A stretch of DNA of 64,000 bases from Henricia sp. BOLD:AAB3569 (taxonomy: Eukaryota; Echinodermata; Asteroidea; Spinulosida; Echinasteridae): assembly GCA_037783545.1 (NCBI GenBank), contig JBBELK010001467.1:22714-86713 (forward strand), written 5' to 3'. Positions 53,901 to 64,000 of the stretch are shown here, piece after piece (the stretch's first letter is position 1; every line of letters begins with the position of its first letter). The position numbers and the translations under genes are program-made. Below the pieces are notes generated by a model. It ran no database searches and had not been told where the DNA came from. It was given only the letters and a program-made list of their open reading frames with translations.

Positions 53901-56900
53901 ATTCCTTGATTTCCAAATTTGCCGGCATTTGGGACACACTTTGACCTAATTCCCGTCACAATCTGGGGTGAGTCAACGGCCGTACAAATGTACACCAGCG
54001 CCGCGCAGGGTGTACCAACAGCCACGGTTAGGGGAATAACCACGTAGCCGAGCTCCGCTTTCCCTAAAGTCTGAAATTTCTCCGTCATTTCCCAGCGAAA
54101 ATCTGTCAATTTTGCATGACAAGTGCGGAATATATACAGTTTGGAACATGCAAAATTTGAAGTTGGTTGGACAATTCCTTGATTACCAAATTTGCCGGCA
54201 TTTGGGACACACTTTGACCTAATTCCCGTCACAATCTGGGGTGAGTCAACGGCCGTACAAATGTACACCAGCGCCGCGCAGGGTGTACCAACAGCCACGG
54301 TTAGGGGAATAACCACGTAGCCGAGCTCCGCTTTCCCTAAACTCTGAAATTTCTCCGTCATTTCCCAGCGAAAATCTGTCAATTTTGCATGACAAGTGCG
54401 GAATATATACAGTTTGGAGCATGCAAAATTTGAAGTTGGTTGGAAAATTCCTTGATTTCCAAATTTGCCGGCATTTGGGACACACTTTGACCTAATTCCC
54501 GTCACAATCTGGGGTGAGTCAACGGCTGTACAAATGTACACCAGCGCCGCGCAGGGTGTACCAACAGCCACGGTTAGGGGAATAACCACGTAGCCGAGCT
54601 CCGCTTTCCCTAAACTCTGAAATTTCTCCGTCATTTCCCAGCGAAAATCTGTCAATTTTGCATGACAAGTGCGGAATATATACAGTTTGGAGCATGCAAA
54701 ATTTGAAGTTGGTTGGAAAATTCCTTGATTTCCAAATTTGCCGGCATTTGGGACACACTTTGACCTAATTCCCGTCACAATCTGGGGTGAGTCAACGGCC
54801 GTACAAATGTACACCAGCGCCGCGCAGGGTGTACCAACAGCCACGGTTAGGGGAATAACCACGTAGCCGAGCTCCGCTTTCCCTAAACTCTGAAATTTCT
54901 CCGTCATTTCCCAGCGAAAATCTGTCAATTTTGCATGACAAGTGCGGAATATATACAGTTTGGAGCATGCAAAATTTGAAGTTGGTTGGAAAATTCCTTG
55001 ATTTCCAAATTTGCCGGCATTTGGGACACACTTTGACCTAATTCCCGTCACAATCTGGGGTGAGTCAACGGCCGTACAAATGTACATCAGCGCCGCGCAG
55101 GGTGTACCAACAGCCACGGTTAGGGGAATAACCACGTAGCCGAGCTCCGCTTTCCCTAAACTCTGAAATTTCTCCGTCATTTCCCAGCGAAAATCTGTCA
55201 ATTTTGCATGACAAGTGCGGAATATATACAGTTTGGAGCATGCAAAATTTGAAGTTGGTTGGAAAATTCCTTGATTTCCAAATTTGCCGGCATTTGGGAC
55301 ACACTTTGACCTAATTCCCGTCACAATCTGGGGTGAGTCAACGGCCGTACAAATGTACACCAGCGCCGCGCAGGGTGTACCAACAGCCACGGTTAGGGGA
55401 ATAACCACGTAGCCGAGCTCCGCTTTCCCTAAACTCTGAAATTTCTCCGTCATTTCCCAGCGAAAATCTGTCAATTTTGCATGACAAGTGCGGAATATAT
55501 ACAGTTTGGAGCATGCAAAATTTGAAGTTGGTTGGAAAATTCCTTGATTTCCAAATTTGCCGGCATTTGGGACACACTTTGACCTAATTCCCGTCACAAT
55601 CTGGGGTGAGTCAACGGCCGTACAAATGTACACCAGCGCCGCGCAGGGTGTACCAACAGCCACGGTTAGGGGAATAACCACGTAGCCGAGCTCCGCTTTC
55701 CCTAAACTCTGAAATTTCTCCGTCATTTCCCAGCGAAAATCTGTCAATTTTGCATGACAAGTGCGGAATATATACAGTTTGGAGCATGCAAAATTTGAAG
55801 TTGGTTGGAAAATTCCTTGATTTCCAAATTTGCCGGCATTTGGGACACACTTTGACCTAATTCCCGTCACAATCTGGGGTGAGTCAACGGCCGTACAAAT
55901 GTACACCAGCGCCGCGCAGGGTGTACCAACAGCCACGGTTAGGGGAATAACCACGTAGCCGAGCTCCGCTTTCCCTAAACTCTGAAATTTCTCCGTCATT
56001 TCCCAGCGAAAATCTGTCAATTTTGCATGACAAGTGCGGAATATATACAGTTTGGAGCATGCAAAATTTGAAGTTGGTTGGAAAATTCCTTGATTTCCAA
56101 ATTTGCCGGCATTTGGGACACACTTTGACCTAATTCCCGTCACAATCTGGGGTGAGTCAACGGCCGTACAAATGTACACCAGCGCCGCGCAGGGTGTACC
56201 AACAGCCACGGTTAGGGGAATAACCACGTAGCCGAGCTCCGCTTTCCCTAAACTCTGAAATTTCTCCGTCATTTCCCAGCGAAAATCTGTCAATTTTGCA
56301 TGACAAGTGCGGAATATATACAGTTTGGAGCATGCCAAATTTGAAGTTGGTTGGAAAATTCCTTGATTTCCAAATTTGCCGGCATTTGGGACACACTTTG
56401 ACCTAATTCCCGTCACAATCTGGGGTGAGTCAACGGCCGTACAAATGTACACCAGCGCCGCGCAGGGTGTACCAACAGCCACGGTTAGGGGAATAACCAT
56501 GTAGCCGAGCTCCGCTTTCCCTAAACTCTGAAATTTCTCCGTCATTTCCCAGCGAAAATCTGTCAATTTTGCATGACAAGTGCGGAATATATACAGTTTG
56601 GAGCATGCAAAATTTGAAGTTGGTTGGAAAATTCCTTGATTTCCAAATTTGCCGGCATTTGGGACACACTTTGACCTAATTCCCGTCACAATCTGGGGTG
56701 AGTCAACGGCCGTACAAATGTACACCAGCGCCGCGCAGGGTGTACCAACAGCCACTGTTAGGGGAATAACCACGTAGCCGAGCTCCGCTTTCCCTAAACT
56801 CTGAAATTTCTCCGTCATTTCCCAGCGAAAATCTGTCAATTTTGCATGACAAGTGCGGAATATATACAGTTTGGAGCATGCACAATTTGAAGTTGGTTGG

Positions 56901-59900
56901 AAAATTCCTTGATTTCCAAATTTGCCGGCATTTGGGACACACTTTGACCTAATTCCCGTCACAATCTGGGGTGAGTCAACGGCCGTACAAATGTACACCA
57001 GCGCCGCGCAGGGTGTACCAACAGCCACGGTTAGGGGAATAACCACGTAGCCGAGCTCCGCTTTCCCTAAACTCTGAAATTTCTCCGTCATTTCCCAGCG
57101 AAAATCTGTCAATTTTGCATGACAAGTGCGGAATATATACAGTTTGGAGCATGCAAAATTTGAAGTTGGTTGGAAAATTCCTTGATTTCCAAATTTGCCG
57201 GCATTTGGGACACACTTTGACCTAATTCCCGTCACAATCTGGGGTGAGTCAACGGCCGTACAAATGTACACCAGCGCCGCGCAGGGTGTACCAACAGCCA
57301 CGGTTAGGGGAATAACCATGTAGCCGAGCTCCGCTTTCCCTAAACTCTGAAATTTCTCCGTCATTTCCCAGCGAAAATCTGTCAATTTTGCATGACAAGT
57401 GCGGAATATATACAGTTTGGAGCATGCAAAATTTGAAGTTGGTTGGAAAATTCCTTGATTTCCAAATTTGCCGGCATTTGGGACACACTTTGACCTAATT
57501 CCCGTCACAATCTGGGGTGAGTCAACGGACGTACAAATGTACACCAGCGCCGCGCAGGGTGTACCAACAGCCACGGTTAGGGGAATAACCACGTAGCCGA
57601 GCTCCGCTTTCCCTAAAGTCTGAAATTTCTCCGTCATTTCCCAGCGAAAATCTGTCAATTTTGCATGACAAGTGCGGAATATATACAGTTTGGAACATGC
57701 AAAATTTGAAGTTGGTTGGAAAATTCCTTGATTACCAAATTTGCCGGCATTTGGGACACACTTTGACCTAATTCCCGTCACAATCTGGGGTGAGTCAACG
57801 GCCGTACAAATGTACACCAGCGCCGCGCAGGGTGTACCAACAGCCACGGTTAGGGGAATAACCACGTAGCCGAGCTCCGCTTTCCCTAAACTCTGAAATT
57901 TCTCCATCATTTCCCAGCGAAAATCTGTCAATTTTGCATGACAAGTGCGGAATATATACAGTTTGGAGCATGCAAAATTTGAAGTTGGTTGGAAAATTCC
58001 TTGATTTCCAAATTTGCCGGCATTTGGGACACACTTTGACCTAATTCCCGTCACAATCTGGGGTGAGTCAACGGCTGTACAAATGTACACCAGCGCCGCG
58101 CAGGGTGTACCAACAGCCACGGTTAGGGGAATAACCACGTAGCCGAGCTCCGCTTTCCCTAAACTCTGAAATTTCTCCGTCATTTCCCAGCGAAAATCTG
58201 TCAATTTTGCATGACAAGTGCGGAATATATACAGTTTGGAGCATGCAAAATTTGAAGTTGGTTGGAAAATTCCTTGATTTCCAAATTTGCCGGCATTTGG
58301 GACACACTTTGACCTAATTCCCGTCACAATCTGGGGTGAGTCAACGGCCGTACAAATGTACACCAGCGCCGCGCAGGGTGTACCAACAGCCACGGTTAGG
58401 GGAATAACCACGTAGCCGAGCTCCGCTTTCCCTAAACTCTGAAATTTCTCCGTCATTTCCCAGCGAAAATCTGTCAATTTTGCATGACAAGTGCGGAATA
58501 TATACAGTTTGGAGCATGCAAAATTTGAAGTTGGTTGGAAAATTCCTTGATTTCCAAATTTGCCGGCATTTGGGACACACTTTGACCTAATTCCCGTTAC
58601 AATCTGGGGTGAGTCAACGGCCGTACAAATGTACACCAGCGCCGCGCAGGGTGTACCAACAGCCACGGTTAGGGGAATAACCATGTAGCCGAGCTCCGCT
58701 TTCCCTAAACTCTGAAATTTCTCCGTCATTTCCCAGCGAAAATCTGTCAATTTTGCATGACAAGTGCGGAATATATACAGTTTGGAGCATGCAAAATTTG
58801 AAGTTGGTTGGAAAATTCCTTGATTTCCAAATTTGCCGGCATTTGGGACACACTTTGACCTAATTCCCGTCACAATCTGGGGTGAGTCAACGGCCGTACA
58901 AATGTACACCAGCGCCGCGCAGGGTGTACCAACAGCCACGGTTAGGGGAATAACCACGTAGCCGAGCTCCGCTTTCCCTAAACTCTGAAATTTCTCCGTC
59001 ATTTCCCAGCGAAAATCTGTCAATTTTGCATGACAAGTGCGGAATATATACAGTTTGGAACATGCAAAATTTGAAGTTGGTTGGAAAATTCCTTGATTTC
59101 CAAATTTGCCGGCATTTGGGACACACTTTGACCTAATTCCCGTCACAATCTGGGGTGAGTCAACGGCCGTACAAATGTACACCAGCGCCGCGCAGGGTGT
59201 ACCAACAGCCACGGTTAGGGGAATAACCACGTAGCCGAGCTCCGCTTTCCCTAAACTCTGAAATTTCTCCGTCATTTCCCAGCGAAAATCTGTCAATTTT
59301 GCATGACAAGTGCGGAATATATACAGTTTGGAGCATGCAAAATTTGAAGTTGGTTGGAAAATTCCTTGATTTCCAAATTTGCCGGCATTTGGGACACACT
59401 TTGACCTAATTCCCGTCACAATCTGGGGTGAGTCAACGGCCGTACAAATGTACACCAGCGCCGCGCAGGGTGTACCAACAGCCACGGTTAGGGGAATAAC
59501 CACGTAGCCGAGCTCCGCTTTCCCTAAACTCTGAAATTTCTCCGTCATTTCCCAGCGAAAATCTGTCAATTTTGCATGACAAGTGCGGAATATATACAGT
59601 TTGGAGCATGCAAAATTTGAAGTTGGTTGGAAAATTCCTTGATTTCCAAATTTGCCGGCATTTGGGACACACTTTGACCTAATTCCCGTCACAATCTGGG
59701 GTGAGTCAACGGCTGTACAAATGTACACCAGCGCCGCGCAGGGTGTACCAACAGCCACGGTTAGGGGAATAACCACGTAGCCGAGCTCCGCTTTCCCTAA
59801 ACTCTGAAATTTCTCCGTCATTTCCCAGCGAAAATCTGTCAATTTTGCATGACAAGTGCGGAATATATACAGTTTGGAGCATGCAAAATTTGAAGTTGGT

Positions 59901-62900
59901 TGGAAAATTCCTTGATTTCCAAATTTGCCGGCATTTGGGACACACTTTGACCTAATTCCCGTCACAATCTGGGGTGAGTCAACGGCCGTACAAATGTACA
60001 CCAGCGCCGCGCAGGGTGTACCAACAGCCACGGTTAGGGGAATAACCACGTAGCCGAGCTCCGCTTTCCCTAAACTCTGAAATTTCTCCGTCATTTCCCA
60101 GCGAAAATCTGTCAATTTTGCATGACAAGTGCGGAATATATACAGTTTGGAACATGCAAAATTTGAAGTTGGTTGGAAAATTCCTTGATTACCAAATTTG
60201 CCGGCATTTGGGACACACTTTGACCTAATTCCCGTCACAATCTGGGGTGAGTCAACGGCCGTACAAATGTACACCAGCGCCGCGCAGGGTGTACCAACAG
60301 CCACGGTTAGGGGAATAACCACGTAGCCGAGCTCCGCTTTCCCTAAACTCTGAAATTTCTCCGTCATTTCCCAGCGAAAATCTGTCAATTTTGCATGACA
60401 AGTGCGGAATATATACAGTTTGGAGCATGCAAAATTTGAAGTTGGTTGGAAAATTCCTTGATTTCCAAATTTGCCGGCATTTGGGACACACTTTGACCTA
60501 ATTCCCGTCACAATCTGGGGTGAGTCAACGGCCGTACAAATGTACACCAGCGCCGCGCAGGGTGTACCAACAGCCACGGTTAGGGGAATAACCACGTAGC
60601 CGAGCTCCGCTTTCCCTAAACTCTGAAATTTCTCCGTCATTTCCCAGCGAAAATCTGTCAATTTTGCATGACAAGTGCGGAATATATACAGTTTGGAACA
60701 TGCAAAATTTGAAGTTGGTTGGAAAATTCCTTGATTACCAAATTTGCCGGCATTTGGGACACACTTTGACCTAATTCCCGTCACAATCTGGGGTGAGTCA
60801 ACGGCCGTACAAATGTACACCAGCGCCGCGCAGGGTGTACCAACAGCCACGGTTAGGGGAATAACCACGTAGCCGAGCTCCGCTTTCCCTAAACTCTGAA
60901 ATTTCTCCGTCATTTCCCAGCGAAAATCTGTCAATTTTGCATGACAAGTGCGGAATATATACAGTTTGGAGCATGCAAAATTTGAAGTTGGTTGGAAAAT
61001 TCCTTGATTTCCAAATTTGCCGGCATTTGGGACACACTTTGACCTAATTCCCGTCACAATCTGGGGTGAGTCAACGGCTGTACAAATGTACACCAGCGCC
61101 GCGCAGGGTGTACCAACAGCCACGGTTAGGGGAATAACCACGTAGCCGAGCTCCGCTTTCCCTAAACTCTGAAATTTCTCCGTCATTTCCCAGCGAAAAT
61201 CTGTCAATTTTGCATGACAAGTGCGGAATATATACAGTTTGGAGCATGCAAAATTTGAAGTTGGTTGGAAAATTCCTTGATTTCCAAATTTGCCGGCATT
61301 TGGGACACACTTTGACCTAATTCCCGTCACAATCTGGGGTGAGTCAACGGCCGTACAAATGTACACCAGCGCCGCGCAGGGTGTACCAACAGCCACGGTT
61401 AGGGGAATAACCACGTAGCCCGAGCTCCGCTTTCCTAAACTCTGAAATTTCTCCGTCATTTCCCAGCGAAAATCTGTCAATTTTGCATGACAAGTGCGAA
61501 TATATACAGTTTGGAGCATGCAAAATTTGAAGTTGGTTGGAAAATTCCTTGATTTCAAATTTGCGGCATTTGGGACACACTTTGACCTAATTCCCGTTAC
61601 AATCTGGGGTGAGGTCAACGGCCGTACAAATGTACACCAGCGCCGCGCAGGGTGTACCAACAGCCACGGTTAGGGAATAACCATGTAGCCGAGCTCCGCT
61701 TTCCCTAACTCTGAAATTTCTCCGTCATTTCCCAGCGAAAATCTGTCAATTTTGCATGACAAGTGCGGAATATATACAGTTTGGAGCATGCAAAATTTGA
61801 AGTTGGTTGGAAAATTCCTTGATTTCAAATTTGCCGGCATTTGGGACACACTTTGACCTAATTCCCGTCACAATCTGGGGTGAGTCAACGGCCGTACAAA
61901 TGTACACCAGCGCCGCGCAGGGTGTACCAACAGCCACGGTAGGGGAATAACCACGTAGCCGAGCTCCGCTTTCCCTAAACTCTGAAATTTCTCCGTCATT
62001 TCCAGCGAAAATCTGTCAATTTTGCATGACAAGTGCGGAATATATACAGTTTGGAACATGCAAAATTTGAAGTTGTTGGAAAATTCCTTGATTCCAAATT
62101 TGCCGGCATTTGGGACACACTTTGACCTAATTCCCGTCACATCTGGGGTGAGTCAACGGCCGTACAAATGTACACCAGCGCCGCGCAGGGTGTACCAACA
62201 GCCACGGTTAGGGAATAACCACGTAGCGAGCTCCGCTTTCCCTAAACTCTGAAATTTCTCCGTCATTCCCAGCGAAAATCTGTCAATTTTGCATGACAAG
62301 TGCGGAATATATACAGTTTGGAGCATGCAAATTTGAAGTTGGTTGGAAAATCTTGATTTCCAAATTTGCCGCATTTGGGACACACTTTGACCTAATTCCC
62401 GTCACAATCTGGGGTGAGTCAACGGCCGTACAAATGTACACCAGCGCCGCGCAGGGTGTACCAACAGCCACGGTTAGGGGAATAACCACGTAGCCGAGCT
62501 CCGCTTTCCCTAAACTCTGAAATTTCTCCGTCATTTCCCAGCGAAAATCTGTCAATTTTGCATGACAAGTGCGGAATATATACAGTTTGGAGCATGCAAA
62601 ATTTGAAGTTGGTTGGAAAATTCCTTGATTTCCAAATTGCGGCATTTGGGACACACTTTGACCTAATTCCCGTCACAATCTGGGGTGAGTCAACGCCGTA
62701 CAAATGTACACCAGCGCCGCGCAGGGTGTACCAACAGCCACGGTTAGGGAATAACCACGTAGCCGAGCTCCGCTTTCCCTAAACTCTGAAATTTCTCCGT
62801 CATTTCCCAGCGAAAATCTGTCAATTTTGCATGACAAGTGCGGAATATATACAGTTTGGAGCATGCAAAATTTGAAGTTGGTTGAAAAATTCCTTGATTC

Positions 62901-64000
62901 CAAATTTTGCCGGCATTTGGGACACACTTTGACCTAATTCCCGTCACAATCTGGGTGAGTCAACGGCCGTACAAATGTACACCAGCGCCGCGCAGGGTGT
63001 ACCAACAGCCACGGTTAGGGAATAACCACGTAGCGAGCTCCGCTTTCCCTAAACTCTGAAATTTCTCCGTCATTTCCCAGCGAAAATCTGTCAATTTTGC
63101 ATGACAAGTGCGGAATATATACAGTTTGGAGCATGCAAAATTGAAGTTGGTTGAAAAATTCCTTGATTTCCAAATTTGCCGGCATTTGGGACACACTTTG
63201 ACCTAATTCCCGTCACAATCTGGGTGAGTCAACGGCCGTACAAATGTACACCAGCGCCGCGCAGGGTGTACCAACAGCCACGGTTAGGGAATAACCACGT
63301 AGCCGAGCTCCGCTTTCCTAAACTCTGAAATTTCTCCGTCATTTCCCAGCGAAAATCTGTCAATTTTTGCATGACAAGTGCGGAATATATACAGTTTGGA
63401 GCATGCCAAATTTGAAGTTGGTGGAAAATTCTTGATTTCCAAATTTGCCGGCATTTGGGACACACTTTGACCTAATTCCGTCACAATCTGGGGTGAGTCA
63501 ACGGCCGTACAAATGTACAACCAGCGCCGCGCAGGGTGTACCAACAGCCACGGTTAGGGGAATAACCATGTAGCCGAGCTCCGCTTTCCTAAACTCTGAA
63601 ATTTCTCCGTCATTTCCCAGCGAAAATCTGTCAATTTTGCATGACAAGTGCGAATATATACAGTTTGGAGCATGCAAAATTTGAAGTTGGTTGGAAAATT
63701 CCTTGATTTCCAAATTTGCCGGCATTTGGGACACACTTTGACCTAATTCCCGTCACAATCTGGGGTGAGTCAACGGCCGTACAAATGTACACAGCGCCGC
63801 GCAGGGTGTACCAACAGCCACGGTTAGGGGAATAACCACGTACCCGAGCTCCGCTTTCCCTAAACTCTGAAATTTCTCCGTCATTTCCCAGCGAAAATCT
63901 GTCAATTTGCATAACAAGTGCGGAATATATACAGTTTGGAGCATGCAAAATTTGAAGTTGGTTGGAAAATTCCATTGATTTCCAAATTTGCCGGCATTTG
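47986..64000. repeat. Main 273-bp satellite array (~59 units)
   Basis: Uninterrupted head-to-tail 273-bp units differing by a few substitutions each. Each unit has an 11-bp inverted pair AATTTTGCATG/CATGCAAAATT around the GGAATATATACAG segment. Because 273 is 91 codons, one minus-strand frame stays open for 13.7 kb; this is a consequence of the period, not evidence of a gene. Marked variants (ACCATGTAG, CACTGTTAGG, CTAAAGTCTG, GATTACCAAA, CGGCTGTAC) recur in a fixed order 13 units apart, showing higher-order structure. No CENP-B-like box was noticed. Confidence 0.97.
61415..64000. other. Indel-rich segment of the satellite, probable consensus errors
   Basis: From about 61,419 each unit carries several one-base gains or losses, mostly in short homopolymers (CCC to CC, GG to G, TTT to TT), with few added substitutions. 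The 13.4 kb before it has essentially none. This fits low-quality or unpolished sequence at the end of a contig. Confidence 0.7.

Noticed and set aside
47978-61660. A 4,560-codon minus-strand ORF as a giant repeat protein
   Set aside because: The 273-bp satellite period is a multiple of three, so one stop-free unit gives an open array. No domain, start signal or flanking gene structure supports it.
47986-64000. A CRISPR array
   Set aside because: The 273-bp units are contiguous without unique spacers, and the setting is eukaryotic.

Overview
The window looks like animal (metazoan) genomic DNA, not a free microbe. A chromosomal satellite array with a 273-bp unit carries an inserted virus-like transposon of the Polinton/Maverick type. 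That transposon has itself been broken by two later transposons. The wealth of small inverted-repeat elements, including a pair whose ends read GGGGCCAATTTCATAAA, suggests a marine invertebrate. An echinoderm-like or other deuterostome host is possible, but this rests on memory of similar elements and is weak.

Layout. Positions 1-1765 are satellite DNA interrupted by a solo-LTR-like element (242-1437), which contains a nested tRNA-derived SINE (513-799). Positions 1766-46305 are a Polinton with 120-bp terminal inverted repeats and a 5-bp target duplication (acgta). Inside it, 5830-31118 is a 25.3-kb insertion with 31-bp near-terminal inverted repeats and a TAA duplication. It carries mirror-image 54-bp tandem arrays and a crowd of small elements, but no recognisable gene. 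A 3,839-bp element with TAGTCTT ends and 9-bp duplications occurs twice, at 16439-20277 within the giant insertion and at 41471-45309 within the Polinton polymerase gene. The two copies are nearly identical. From 46306 to the end the window returns to the satellite, with a second copy of the LTR/SINE composite and about 59 further satellite units.

Polinton gene content. With both insertions and one copy of each target duplication subtracted, the Polinton is about 15.4 kb. It encodes a small CxxC protein, a coiled-coil/membrane protein, three tandem paralogues that look like virion structural proteins, a conserved Polinton protein split by the giant insertion, a 574-residue membrane-anchored protein and three small membrane proteins. 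It also encodes a packaging ATPase, the double-jelly-roll major capsid protein, a further membrane protein, a retroviral-type integrase and a protein-primed family B DNA polymerase. I did not find the usual adenovirus-type maturation protease. The morphogenesis genes (capsid protein, ATPase, membrane proteins) form one minus-strand block. The integrase is divergent from the capsid gene and converges on the polymerase. The polymerase is broken by the 3,839-bp insertion and by a one-base frameshift, so this copy cannot be autonomous.

The most unusual structures are hairpins inside both Polinton terminal repeats, a perfect 58-bp palindrome between two convergent Polinton genes that shares a 12-bp motif with those hairpins, the giant inverted-arm insertion, and the pair of nearly identical 9-bp-duplication elements. 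The last ~2.6 kb of the window carries a dense run of single-base indels that look like consensus errors at a contig edge.
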